Positions 12,201-24,239 of a stretch of DNA of 64,000 bases are shown one piece after another. Positions within the stretch are counted from its first letter, which is position 1; each line of letters begins with the position of its first letter. Origin of the DNA: Nemopilema nomurai. Its lineage: Eukaryota > Cnidaria > Scyphozoa > Rhizostomeae > Rhizostomatidae. The stretch covers positions 860,575 through 924,574 of the forward strand of contig ML133400.1 in assembly GCA_003864495.1 (NCBI GenBank), given 5' to 3'. The notes under the pieces were generated by a model, which was not told the DNA's origin, ran no database searches, and saw nothing but the letters and a program-made list of their open reading frames with translations. The translations under genes were made by a program, and so were the position numbers.

Positions 12201-12910
12201 CTTCCCCAGTTGAACTGTCACCTATATTTTGTGCAGAGAGTATAAGTTTGGAAATTTCACTCAGCGGCCGTCTGCAAAGCTGGTTGGCGCAAGGCCACTC
12301 GTACGCCAACTGGCGCGGCCAACGCGGTCACTCACCGAAACTTCAACATGAAAAAATTTAATTTCTCCCCCGCCCACTACACTACATGCTAATATTTTCT
12401 GTAGAATCAGTAGTTTTGTTTCTTTAGCTTTTTAGGTTTGTAAATTTTACTTGGAAATTAGAGTTTCTTTATCCAAAGAGTTGTGGCCGTTTGACCAGTT
12501 TTTGGAGAGCTACCTCAGACATATGACACTGGGGAACTCTTCAGAGATGAAAACTCTCTCTTCGTTAGGACAACTCTTTCTCATCCTGAATTTCGCTTCT
12601 TTCTCCACTATACGCAAAGGATTTCCCTTGCTTTCGCCATTTCTAGGTCACTTTTAGTCTTCTGTTTAATTTTAGATGATTTAACGGTTGATTTTGCATG
12701 TTTACGAATTTACGGTACACTGAAACTTTTGATTTAATGGGTTGTTTTAACGTTATTTGTGCCCAAAATTGACAGAAACACGTAAAATTAGCCATAGCAT
12801 GGTTATCTTACTCAATTATCGGCATTCGCGGCATAAATAACGAGCTAGAAGGGATTCCGCTATTTTCTGAGATTCCGCTATTTTATGGGTCCGCTATTTT
12901 CTGGGGCTCC
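9234..12910 (-). repeat. Right inverted arm (3.7 kb)
   Basis: Reverse-complement partner of 4923-7142. It is about 1.46 kb longer, almost exactly four extra ~358-bp units. Outside the extra units the two arms differ at few positions, for example CAATACACATG versus the partner of CATGTGAACTG near 6978 and 9411. The high identity implies recent origin or gene conversion between arms. Confidence 0.88.
10360..12347 (-). repeat. Tandem array of ~358-bp units, six copies
   Basis: The phrase CGGTCACTCACCGAAACTTC recurs at about 10530, 10889, 11248, 11606, 11966 and 12325. Each unit contains TTCCGCTATTTTCTGGGAGC, which is the element's terminal motif in reverse, a GC-rich stretch with GCGGCCGTC, and a segment with CTTCCTAACCGTAACC. 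Units differ by single substitutions and 1-3-nt indels, such as TAACCTAACC near 11290 and TAACCCTAACC near 12010. Repeated 61-codon open frames such as 11048-11233 are by-products of the repeat. Confidence 0.9.
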
Positions 12911-13015
12911 TCACCAACGTACCTCGAATGACCACAGTAAGCGTGCCTCTTTCTCATAAAAAAATTATCATTCACAACGAGGCTTTGAGGCCGAATTCTG
13001 TAACATGGACCTTCG

Positions 13016-13072
13016 GCACAGAATAAGAAAAAGATAAATGTTATTGCTACTACCTTTTTTTCTATTCTGTGC
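13016..13072. repeat. 18-bp inverted repeat (hairpin)
   Basis: GCACAGAATAAGAAAAAG at 13016-13033 pairs with CTTTTTTTCTATTCTGTGC at 13054-13072 across a 20-nt loop, with one bulged base. It is followed at once by CAGTGGCGGCACATGTGGG, a motif resembling hAT element ends. The function is unknown. Confidence 0.5.
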
Positions 13073-13634
13073 AGTGGCGGCACATGTGGGATCAGGTGGG
13101 AGCATGGGGCGGAGCCCCGAATTCTTTAGGACCACGCCCTTTTTAATGTAGGAAACGCCCATCTCCATGATTTGAAACACCCTTTTACCAATAGAAAATG
13201 ACCATGTTTGCAGCAATTGAGGCTTTTCAGTTGCTTGCCTACATTAAAGAATAGCGCAGTTATCAAAATCTTTTGATTCTCAAAATAAACAAACTCTACT
13301 TTTTATTCTGATAGATAGGTCATTAGGCCAGGGCTAGAGCTTTTTTGGCAAGAAACAAGGTATAACAAAAATACAAAAAGCTCCTGATTATGAAAATATT
13401 GATGGAGAAAAAACAGTTTATTAAGATTTCTTATCCTATTTGAACAATTTCTATCAGCAGTTGAATTTGTCAAAGGCACTGTGTCCCGATATTTACCGTA
13501 GCGACAGTTAATTTGAGTCAAGTCTCAATAACTACTGGAAGGCTTTTCTGACACTTGTACATATGAACTTGGTACCAGATGCAAGATTTCAAAATGTCGA
13601 TTAGTTATAGCAATAGCTTGCGGTGGTTAGTTAC

Positions 13635-16195
13635 CTAAAAAAAACGTTCTTCTAATTTGCTTAGCTCGATGTTATCGGCAATGTCCCGTTCACTACTTAG
13701 TTGCACAAGATCTTCAAGTCTGTCAGAAGACATAGCAGCCTGAAATAGTTATTAATTATCTTGACTTTGCTGTAAGTATGCTTACATGATGCCACAGTAA
13801 CAGGCTTGGTCCCAACAATTGTTATAACCCGAAACATGTCAGCATACAAATTGTGCAAATCATTCTTGCTAAAAATATCAAGCAGCGAGGGCAAGCACAT
13901 CCAAGGTTTCCTTTTATCTTTCCTTTCCTTCACATCTTTTTGGTACTTGCTTTCCTTCACATCATATTCGCTTTTCCACTCACAGCATTGCTGTGATTGA
14001 GAAAAAAGGAGAAACTGCTGCCCAGCCCGATTGCTATCAAGCTTATAAAATTCAGCTTATAAAATCCTCGATTTTTGACACATTTGCTTGAGAGAGATTG
14101 CGTGGATGAAAAACCGCTGCATGTGACATCATTTCACATGCTTGGTCAGACAAGCGCTTGTCGAGTTCATTAAGCATTTTATCTAAAAATGGAAAGTAGA
14201 GCTCTCGTCTGAAGCATTCCAAATCTGATTCACCATCTGGTCGATTGCATGGAACACTTGATGTTTCAAGCATTGTTTGCCCATCTGGGACACGAGCTGG
14301 GAGTGTACGCCGACGTTTTGATTGCAAAGCTGCTGATTTCGGATCGGTGAAGCTTGTATCCAGAATTTGACTGCCACACTTTTCAGCAAAAGAAGTCGCT
14401 TCGGCGAGGAAGGTGTCGAGCTCGTTGTCAGAACGAAATGATTCCATCATGGCTCTCAGATCCCGAATGGCAGCCACTACAGAAGAGAGATCCATATCTT
14501 CGTTCTGGAGATACTCTGAAGCATATTGACTCAACGAAAAGCATTTCTTGAGTATGAGGCAAGCTGCTACAAATCGAAATTGCCTAAGACGAACCAGCAA
14601 ACCAGTTGCTACATTAATGTGCTGCTCGGAAAGCTCCTTGAACATTGACAACAGGGCAGGGTACACATTCAAAACAACCTCTCAGTTGTCTGAGCGAGCA
14701 GACCACCTTGTATCAGAGAAGGAATGCAAAGCGATCTTTCCACAAGTGATTCCTTTTGCCTTCAAGTGGTTTTCGTAGACTTTGTGTCTTCTAGGCGACC
14801 CTTCCATGAAGCGATATATGTCTCCAATGGTATCGAAGATTGCTTTGATTGTTTGTACGTCCTTTACGCTATGCTCAAGAACAAGATTAAGTCTGTGGGC
14901 AAAGCAATGAAAATGTATTGAGAATTCGGCACCAGCTCCTGTCAAGTGCTGCTGCACACTTTCGTCCTTGCCAGACGTATTTGCAGCACCATCGAAGCCT
15001 TTCCCAATTCGATTTTTCAGCGGAGGCTTGAGGTCGTCCAATGTCTCGATTATCACTTCAGCTAAAGATTTCCCTTTCAAGCTGGACACCTGCACAAGCC
15101 TGATACACCGTTCAGTTATTTTAAAATCTGTCGCATACCGAAGTATAATTGACATGAAAGCTCTTTTGTGAAAAGTTACTTCGTCACACTCAATAGAAAA
15201 GTGGTTAGCTACACGCACTTCGTTGCAGATAATCTCAGTGATTAGGTTGCTGAGAATACTGATCATCTCATTCTGGCTCATGTGGGAGAAATTTGTAACG
15301 TTCTGAGGATGAGTATCCATCCATTTCCTCAGGGGTGCGTGGTACTTTGAGACAAATTCGAGTTCTTCCAAAAAATTTCCTTTATTCTTGGAATCTGTCG
15401 ATTCGTCATGGCCACGAAAAGCGGTGTTCTGTTTGGCCAAATGTCGAACAATATCAAAGATTGTCTCAACAATATGTCGATTCTCGATCCTTTCTTCCTC
15501 TTTTCTAGCCCTCATTTTATGGACAGCATCATTAATCTGGACGTCTATAGGAGTAGCTGACGTGAAATTGTGTCTACGCTCTACAGAGAGCATATGCATC
15601 CTTGAATTTGCATGTTTCGCTAGTTTCCCCTTCTCTCCTGTAGCATTTTTCCAATTATCAAATCCAGATTTTGTTAAGGCATCATCTGAGCTCCCAACTA
15701 AAAATTTTTTTCTAGAATAGTTACTAGAGCTCTTGCTGCAACTTTTAAAATGAAATGGAAAAACATTCATCAATTTAGGAAACAACAGCTTAAAAATTTG
15801 TTCTAGGATAACAAAGATGCTTTGATTAAGCTGTGCTCTCATTTAAAATCGTTCATCAATATACTAAGCACTGGGATATATTTATTAAATAAACGCCAAA
15901 TATTCAATTTCACGGCAGAGTATGAAAGCTTCACAATTAATGCCTTGGTGAGGGCATACAAAACCTTGAGGCAAATTATGAGTATTTAACAAACTTACAT
16001 TCACTCGGCAAATTCTTAGTTTCTCTATGAGAATTACAGGAAGAATCTGAGAACGAGTGACTAAAGAAGGACAACATGATTGAAATAATTTCTCTTACCG
16101 AAAGAGCCCAAGCATCTGCAAACGAAGCAAAATGCAGCGTCTTTTGAGATTAATATTCAAGCCAATTGAATTCTTCGTACCACTTTTTTGAAACT
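13635..16195 (-). pseudogene. Broken hAT-family transposase (ZMYM1/DUF4371 type)
   Basis: The minus strand encodes the parts of a ZMYM1-like hAT transposase in order. A TTF-type zinc-finger exon (16099 to about 16195) shows KKWYEEFNWLEY and DAAFCFVCRCLGSF, with a GTAAGA donor after 16099. An exon from 15697 continues in phase with GFDNWKNATGEKGKLAKH. The DDE core follows, with ECDEVTFHKRAFMSIILRY, GFDGAANTSGK and HCFAHRLNLVL. The C-terminal dimerisation region near 13640-13960 has LPSLLDIF and SERDIADNIELSKLEE. Damage includes a frameshift inside the zinc finger, an in-frame TGA at about 14680 between the two long frames (14682-15842 and 14052-14672), stops near 14050, and a frameshift near 13745. 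In the CxRSFS-type catalytic motif the Glu position reads Lys (ASCKHTYSKVKIINNYF). It cannot make an active transposase. Confidence 0.9.
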
Positions 16196-18603
16196 TAAAT
16201 TTTCTTTTTTTTAAAATCTATTAAAGGTCTTATCGGACCGGTTTCAACGACAAAGGCTCTGTTCGCTTCGTTCACGATTTCACAGGGTGGATCTCTTCAT
16301 TCAAATATTGTAAACTCAAAGATTTTAGGACTCTTTGCTCGGCTAGTTGTTGGTCATTTGATGGCAAACTGGCAGGAGTTGTGGTATGAGCGGACACAAA
16401 ACGTCATGAATCATTGAACGTTACATTTCAGGATAGACAGGATGTAATATAGCAAACCGACACTTTTAAAAAAATGCCATTAGAATACCAGCCGGTATTA
16501 CATCTAGACATAGTTTGTGATTGAGATCCATTATAAATTATAGCGGAAGCATCTGTTTGTCTTTCACAGGAATCAGCAAGCAGCAATTCAATTACAAAAC
16601 CCAAGATCTATCGACACATCATTTTGTTTCAGTATGAAGGCATTCAACAAAAGATAGCTTAAAAGAAATATCGGTGTTTTTGACAATTTCTTCATCAAGT
16701 AACTTTCCATAACCTAAAGTGGCAGTTTCTAAAGAATAAAGTTTCGGAGAAAATGAAAGTACCTCACAAAGATCTCACCCAAAGATCTAACATTTTCTCC
16801 TCGAGTTTCAGGAATGAAACGTCCCTGATTCAGGGATTTATCCACCCAACGAAAACCTCGTTTAAATAGAAAATGCAGTCAATATGAGGCCACTCTGTTG
16901 ATGCTGTAGGCCTAGCAATGGCACGGAATCGACCCACCTTCGTACTTTTCTCGTGATCTGGCAGATGGAACCTTTGGATAGAAATATACGAAATATTGCC
17001 AGTGGGCCAGAGCTTGGTTCTTTCTATTCTGTTGCATTCTCTCGGTAACAGGGAACCCAGTGGACAGCTTCTACATGCAAAGGTTCAACTGCAACTTTTG
17101 TTTTGCACCTTCGCGTTCAAGAACTAGTAGTCCCATATACAGTACCTTCGATAAAGGCCCAAAATAAAAAACGAAATCCCTAAGGAACTTTTCGATTTGA
17201 AAATTGTTTATAACTGCAAGCATCAAGGGCTAAAAAACCCGTTCCATTAATTTGCAGCCAATACTCGCATAGATTGTTTGCTATTTGTGTGTCAAGTGCT
17301 TTATGGAGTAGTTTCCGCATATTCTATCTCGCCCCTCTCTCTATTAAGTGTTACAGCTTATTGATGTGCAGTGAAAATTAAGGAACTTTTAAGGAACTTT
17401 TAAGGAACTTTGTTACTAAAATCTGATGACTTGAGGTCTACGAATAAGGAACTTTTGGAACTAGGCCTTGTGGTAGGTTCCTTATAAAAAAGCGTGTATA
17501 ACGTGGGAGGATACAAATTTAAATTTCTTCAGCTGTTCTGATTTGTAGTTGCCTTTAATCAGGCACCAGTGTGTTGAATCAATGTACCTTGCACCAGAGA
17601 TATCTGTATCAAATGACAATTTCCCATTGTTTTTCTATTCTTTATTGGCACATATTCCATTTTAGCTTTATATTGCCAAAATAAGTGACACTTTTTTGAC
17701 TAGACTGTAAATAGGAAGCAGGGGTGGTGCGTAGCACTGCCGGAGTGGTATTACTTTCCCAAATAAAACAACATGGAGTTTTTTGCCACACCTTTCTTTT
17801 AAATAGGAAATGCCCTTATAATGACTTTTAGATACAAAGCTCATTGCAAATGCAGAATGGTGCAATTTTTCATTGCTTTCAAGAACAGTGCACAATAAAT
17901 AAAAAACACACCTGAAAGAAAATTCATGCCTCAGAAAAGAGGTATTAGACTAATAACAGCAATATCTTCAAAGGCCGCCCCTAATAGGAAGGGTATCAAA
18001 TATCTGCATAATATTTTTACAATGAACTAGCAGCAGTAAAGAAATTTGGTGATTAGTTTGGGAACAGAAAGCAAAATTCCCAGAACCAACTTTTTGGTGG
18101 ATATTTTTCAATATATCTCTTTTTTTGATTAACCCAAATTCTTTGCAGGTTGTGCTAATAGCTAAAGCATATCCCTGTATCCCAACTATAACAAACTGAA
18201 CACACAAATTAAAAAAACCTACCAATATTATGAACCATTGCATGCATGTGTATTGAACCATTGTGTATTTTAGAAACGTAGCAAAAAAGACTCAGTAGAA
18301 GGTTGAAAGAGCCTATGAATTTCTTGTTATCTTTGTTGTCCCCTTTTGCTGTTTCTCATCAAATTTTCACAATTATTTTGATTAAAATTTCCTTACAAAA
18401 TAATCAGAAAAAGATCTTTCCCTATACAGACTACTCCATTCCTGCATTCTTTAATGAATAATTGAACACTTAACTTCAAGAATAATTATGCACAATGGTA
18501 TAAAATGGATACATTTGTTTTTAGTATTGATTAGAGCAAATTTCATTATGGAGATCATTGTGAGGAAATATGGCTCTTTCATGTTAAGCGAAGAAGGGGA
18601 CAA
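16196..18603. other. Intergenic DNA with degraded repeats
   Basis: No gene was recognised. It holds a short direct triplication of AAGGAACTTTT at about 17381-17412 and the left member of a diverged inverted pair (16781-16880). The remaining open frames are under 100 codons and AT-rich. Confidence 0.45.
16781..16880 (-). repeat. Left member of a diverged inverted pair
   Basis: Reverse complement of about 24240-24370, with a near-identical core GGATTTATCCACCCAACGAA and patchy flanking similarity. On the coding side both copies read RGFRWVDKSLNQG-x-FIP, so it may be a relic of an exon carried by a repeat. The pair brackets the 169-bp satellite region. Confidence 0.7.
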
Positions 18604-19679
18604 AACATGTTCCAAATTCAGGTACTGAAATGCCCAGTCTAAGTAAAACACTGAAATGGAAGAAAACTGGTACCTTTTTGTTTGCCACGTTTTCAAAGCA
18701 TATTCTCTTTTGGTTATTCATCAATGTCTAATGAAGATCAGTGTGGTTTGTGGGAAGTTATGGCGATTGGGCAACATGTGCCAAATTTTGGTACTGGAAT
18801 GCCCAGTCCAAGTAAAACACTGAAATGGAAGAAAACTGGCACCTTTTTGTTTGCCACCTTTTCAAAGCATATTCTCTTTTGGTTATTCCTCGTTGTCTAA
18901 TGAAGATCAGTGTGGTTTGTGGGAAGTTATGGCGATTGGGCAACATGTGCCAAATTTTGGTACTGGAATGCCCAGTCCAAGTAAAACACTGAAATGGAAG
19001 AAAACTGGCACCTTTTTGTTTGCCACGTTTTCAAAGCATATTCTCTTTTGGTTATTCATCGATGTTGAATAATGATCAGTGTGGTTTGTGGGAAGTTATG
19101 GCGATTGGGCAACATGTGCCAAATTTTGGTACTGGAATGCCCAGTCTAAGTAAAACATTGAAATTTAAGAAAACATGCACCTTTTTGTTTGCCACGTTTT
19201 CAAAGCATATTCTCTTCTGGTTATTCATCGATGTCTAATGAAGATCAGTGTGGTTTGTGGGATGTTATGGCGATTGGGCGACATGTGCCAAATTTTGGTA
19301 CTGGAATGCCCAGTCTAAGTAAAACACTGAAATGGAAGAAAACTGGTACCTTTTTGTTTGCCACGTTTTCAAAGCATATTCTCTTTTGGTTATTCCTCGT
19401 TGTCTAATGAAGATCAGTGTGGTTTGTGGGAAGTTATGGCGATTGGGCAACATGTGCCAAATTTTGGTACTGGAATGCCCAGTCTAAGTAAAACATTGAA
19501 ATTTAAGAAAACATGCACCTTTTTGTTTGCCACGTTTTCAAAGCATATTCTCTTCTGGTTATTCATCGATGTCTAATGATGATCAGTGTGGTTTGTGGGA
19601 TGTTCTGGCGATTGGGCGACATGTGCCAAATTTTGGTACTGGAATGCCCAGTCTAAGTAAAACACTGAAATGGAAGAAT
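18604..19679 (+). repeat. 169-bp satellite array, forward arm (~6.4 copies)
   Basis: Units with phrases such as GATCAGTGTGGTTTGTGGG, GGCGATTGGGCAACATGTGCC and GTAAAACACTGAAATGGAAG repeat with an exact 169-bp period, as shown by equivalent ATGs at 18682, 18851, 19020, 19189 and 19358. Each unit carries a similar 72-codon open frame that crosses the unit border. Because 169 is not a multiple of three, these do not join into one protein. Units differ at few positions (for example GGAAGTTATGG versus GGATGTTATGG). Confidence 0.93.
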
Positions 19680-20462
19680 ATTGTTTTGGAAAGCATTGAA
19701 TGTTAAGCTATCTAAAAGCAAAGATATGAAGTTATTATATGCAATAATCTTGTACCATGTCATTTTCAGTTACATTGTTTCACCTCAAAGAGAATCATGC
19801 TGAGATATAAGGAAGCCAATGTTATGGAAGTTAAGGAGGAATGTGATTCTTAATATTGTTCGATATTGAGGTTTTAGTAGGACAAGAAACACTGTTTCTT
19901 TCTTTAGGATCTTTTTACGTTTATTTTCTTTCCTTCGAAATAGTTGAAGCCCTAAAATACAGAAAAAATCTCAGAATTAGAGCAGATGTCAAATAAAATG
20001 CCTATCGTTACGTCTTTTTTATGAATTACTTTGCTTCGTTAATCGGTTTCTTGCTTCTCTCTCCAATTGGCAACCTAAGCTCATTTTGGAAATTTTAGGT
20101 ACATTGCGGATAATTTCCAAGGGAACCCCAAATGCGTATAGGACATTGGCGCAGGAAAGGCTGGGAATATTACAACCGGGTTTATCACTATCATTTCAGA
20201 GCTATTCGGGTAGTTCCCTCTGAATAAAGCCACAATAATCTAGAAAGCAACCCTTGAGCCTTCAGAACTTGCTACGTAGGTGATTCCAGTACAGATTATT
20301 CTACTTATTCCAATATTTTCGAGTTTCCCATTTTTTCAGGTCTTCGCCAGTCTAGAATTTATTAACATTGCGTTTCTTATACAAGGGATTGCGGGATATT
20401 ACTGTACAAAACTTTTTCAGTGCTTCACATAAACTTGGACATTGCCGAATCTAAATTTAAAA
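19680..20462. other. Spacer between the two satellite arms
   Basis: About 780 bp of unique AT-rich sequence with no recognised gene or repeat. It separates the forward and reverse 169-bp arrays and would form the loop if the arms paired. Confidence 0.5.
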
Positions 20463-22492
20463 CTTCCATTTCAGTGTTTTACTTAGACTGGGCATTCCAG
20501 TACCAAAATTTGGCACATTTCGCCCAATTGCCATAACATCTCACAAACCACACTGATCTTCATTAGACATCGATGAATAACCAAAAGAGAATATGCTTTG
20601 AAAACATGGCAGACAAAAAGGTGCAAGTTTTCGGCCATTTCAGTGTTTTACTTAGACTGGGCATTCCAGTACCAAAATTTGGCACATGTCGCCCAATCGC
20701 CATAACATCCCACAAACCACACTGATCTTCATTAGACAACGATGAATAACCAAAAGAGAATATGCCTTGAAAACGTGGCAAACAAAAAGGTGCCAGTTTT
20801 CTTCCATTTCAGTGTTTTACTTAGACTGGGCATTCTAGTACCAAATCTTGGCACATGTTGCCCAATCGCCATAACATCCCACAAACCACACTGATCTTCT
20901 TTAGACATCGATGAATAACCAAAAGAGAGTATGATTTGAAAACGTGGCAAACAAAAAGGTGCAAGTATTCGGCCATTTCAGTGTTTTACTTAGACTGGGC
21001 ATTCCAGTACCAAAATTTGGCACATTTCGCCCAATCGCCATAACATCCCACAAACCACACTGATCTTCGTTAGACATCGATAAATAACCAAAAGAGAATA
21101 TGCTTTGAAAACGTGGCAGACAAAAAGGTGCCAGTTTTCAGCCATTTCAGTGTTTTACTTAGACTGGGCATTTCAGTACCAAAATTTGGCACATGTTGCC
21201 CAATCGCCATAACATCCCACAAACCACACTGATCTTCATTAGACATCGATGAATAACCAAAAGAAATATGCTTTGAAAGCACCAAACAAAAAGGTGCAGT
21301 TTTCCTCCATTTCAGTGTTTTACTTAGACTGGGCATCCAGTACCAAAATTTGGCACATGTTGCCCAATCGCCATAACATCCCACAAACCACACTGATCTT
21401 CGTTAGACATCGATGAATAACCAAAAGAGAATATGCTTTGAAAACATGACAAACAAAAAGGTGCAAGTTTTCCTCCATTTCAGTGTTTTACTTAGACTGG
21501 GCATTCCAGTACCAAAATTTGGCACATGTTGCCCAATCGCCATAACATCCCACAAACCACACTGATCTTCGTTAGACATCGATGAATGACCAAAAGAGAG
21601 TATGATTTAAAAACGTGGCAAACAAAATGGTGCCAGTTTTCTTCCATTTCAGTTTTTTACTTAGACTGGGCATTCCAGTACCAAAATTTGGCACATTTCG
21701 CCCAATCGCCATAACATCCCACAAACCACACTGATCTTCGTTAGACATCGATGAATAACCAAAAGAGAATATGCTTTGAAAACATGGCAGACAAAAAGGT
21801 GCAAGTTTTCAGCCATTTCAGTGTTTTACTTAGACTGGGCATTTCAGTACCAAAATTTGGCACATGTTGCCCAATCCCATAACATCCCACAAACCACACT
21901 GATCTTCATTAGACATCGATGAATAACCAAAAGAAAATATGCTTTTTAAAAGCACCAAACAAAAAGGTGCCAGTTTTCCTCCATTTCAGTGTTTTACTTA
22001 GACTGGGCATTCCAGTACCAAAATTTGGCGTATGTTGCCCAATCGCCATAACATCCCACAAACCACACTGATCTTCGTTAGACATCACTGAATGACCAAA
22101 AGAGAGTATGATTTGAAAACATGACAAACAAAAAGGTGCAAGTTTTCTTCCATTTCAGTGTTTTACTTAGACTGGGCATTCCAGTACCAAAATTTGGCAC
22201 ATGTCGCCCAATCGCCATAACATCCCACAAACCACACTGATCTTCATTAGACATCAATGAATAACCAAAAGAGAATATGCTTTGAAAAAGTAACAAACAA
22301 AAATCTTTTGTTTCAGTGTTTTACTTAGACTGGGCATTGCAGTTCCTCATTTTGGCACATGTCGTCCACTTGCCATAACACCCTTCAAATAACACTGTTC
22401 TTCAATAACCAAAAGAAAATTTGCATTGAAAAAGTAAGAAGAACAGAAATGTACAAGTTTTTCCACCATTTCATAGTTTCACATAGACAGGA
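20463..22492 (-). repeat. 169-bp satellite array, reverse arm (~12 copies)
   Basis: Same unit as 18604-19679 but inverted, recognised by CCACAAACCACACTGATCTTC every ~169 bp from about 20538. Copies near the right end (22300-22492) are clearly more diverged and shortened, while internal copies are closely alike. That is the usual pattern for arrays homogenised by unequal exchange in the middle. Several units have small deletions (about 21264, 21335 and 21876). Confidence 0.93.
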
Positions 22493-23519
22493 TATGTAAA
22501 TTAAATGAATTTTTAAGCTAAGATTATAATGAGTTCAAATAAGTCACAGGCCAGTTTTTTTCAGATTAGTCTTTTATTCTAGTTTCACAAAAATATGCTC
22601 ATATATTCAGCTGAAAATACTATATCCTAAAGAACTAACATATGATGCCATGCAAATGCCATTAACTTTTTTCTCTGCTCCAATGTAATTTCATTTAGCT
22701 TTTAGCTCTTTTTATCTCCCTCACCACTTAAAAAAGTTGTTTAGTTCTGCCGCCCCTACCAATTTTATTACTTAAATTTGAAAAGTTAGAAACAAAATTA
22801 AATAGTGCCTAGGTTTTATGGAAGTTGAATAGAATTTACTTTTGACAATTTCCTGAACTAAAAATTCATCACTTTGAAAAACAGGGTTCTGAAATGGCTT
22901 GTTTTTCATGACGTCAATTAACAGACTTGGCTATCTCTTAAAAGTGTGTTCATGCACCCACTTTCTTCTGGAACCACCAAGTTATAATTTGCTTCTGAGA
23001 AACAAAAGGGTAATTCTAAGTTTAAATACACGAATTTTTTCTAAATAGGTTTTGTGCTCTTAAGGCGCCTTGAATAGTATTCTTCAAATAGTTTGGAGCG
23101 TACATCCACCATGTATTTAGGGCTTTTTGGCAGAATAAGGAAACAGAAAGCAAACCCTTTAGTAGGATCGTTTTGATAGCTGATAATCATCAACAACAAA
23201 TTGTATGGTATTATAATCATAAATTTATTGATGTATATTACATATTTGTGTTCATATATTAGTTTTAATTATTAAATTGATAGAGTCATTAAGTTTTTAA
23301 TGAAAAAGAGTTATAGCTTCCTCATTATTATTTGTAAAAAAGAGGAAATGAGAGCATCCATCATAATCTCAACTTCTAATCAAAACAAGATTCTTTCAAG
23401 TTTTCCTGTAAACATCCGACTTCGGAAATCATCTGATTTTGTCTTGTTTGTGAATGCAATAAGCAATGAGCTAAGGAAATATTTATTCAATGCTGTGTCA
23501 GGGTGAGTGACCATTATTT
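22493..23519. other. AT-rich intergenic DNA
   Basis: No protein-like frame or RNA gene was recognised. The flanking satellite decays into this sequence at its left edge. Confidence 0.45.
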
Positions 23520-23610
23520 GCCCAATTTAGGTACTAGAATTTCCAGCTATGTGTAACACTGAAAGGGTAAAAAATTGGCTTATTTCTATTTGTTATTTAT
23601 CAAAGCATCT
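23520..23610 (+). repeat. Isolated, diverged copy of the 169-bp unit
   Basis: Matches the forward unit over about 90 bp: GCCCAATTTAGGTACTAGAA corresponds to the unit's CCAAATTTTGGTACTGGAA, followed by a diverged GTAACACTGAAAGGG and ending TATCAAAGCAT. It is much more diverged than the arrays and lies about 1 kb outside them, so it looks like an older copy. Confidence 0.65.
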
Positions 23611-24239
23611 TAGAGGCAGCTTATTGGAATAAAAAATGTACTGCAATTCAAATTGTTAATGGAGACCATTTTGTTTAAACCATCACTAGTGCAAAAAATA
23701 CCAAATTTGCGTTGGACAACGAAATTCTTTCTCACCTCTGGAATCAGTACATTCGTGTTCAGGGTATTCCTGCTGGAAACTGACACTTTAGCGTACTTGG
23801 ATGGAAAGCTTGCAGTTTTCACGTATAATGTAGTTTCTAATAACATCTTCCTGGAAAAATCGCACAAGAGCTATAGGATGACGTTTTTAGTCAAAATTTT
23901 ACTGCTATCGCATACGATATTGCTTTCAAGGTGATTTAGAAAAAATTACAGGATTACCACTAGAAAAGGACCTTAAAACAATTCCACCAAAAATATAAAA
24001 ATACAAGTGGAGAATTCATATCCTTAAAAAGGTTTTTCGAAAAAAAATCTTAGGCCGTTGCAACTTACCCAAGGAGGATGCGTTACTTGTATCGCCGCTT
24101 CGTCATGGTTAACTGCAGTGGGATGCACAACATTTTCTTCGTCTGTGTTGATTGTTTCAGTTCATACGAACCGCAATTGAGTAACTGAGTGAAAGATTGT
24201 TTCGGTGTCTCATTGGCAAATGCTGTTAAATGAACAAAC

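Larger units (their letters stand above)
4923..12910. mobile_element. 8-kb foldback-type element with tandem-repeat-filled inverted arms
   Basis: The sequence starting GGAGCCCCAGAAAATAGCGG at 4923 reappears as its reverse complement ending at 12910. The two arms remain near-identical inward, apart from copy-number differences, to about 7142 on the left and 9234 on the right. Each arm has three close copies of a motif around AAAATAGCGGA at its outer tip, then unique sequence, then a tandem array of ~358-bp units, then about 1.1 kb more of shared unique sequence. Long inverted repeats built from internal tandem repeats are the hallmark of foldback transposons. No transposase was recognised in the 2.1-kb spacer and no clear target-site duplication was seen (left flank ends TGGCGC, right flank begins TCACCAAC), so mobility is inferred. 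An alternative is an inverted segmental duplication. Confidence 0.75.

Noticed and set aside
18682..22296. Family of 72-residue proteins (GYSSMSNEDQCGLW type)
   Set aside because: These recur once per 169-bp satellite unit in both arms and overlap each other across unit borders, so they are repeat artefacts.
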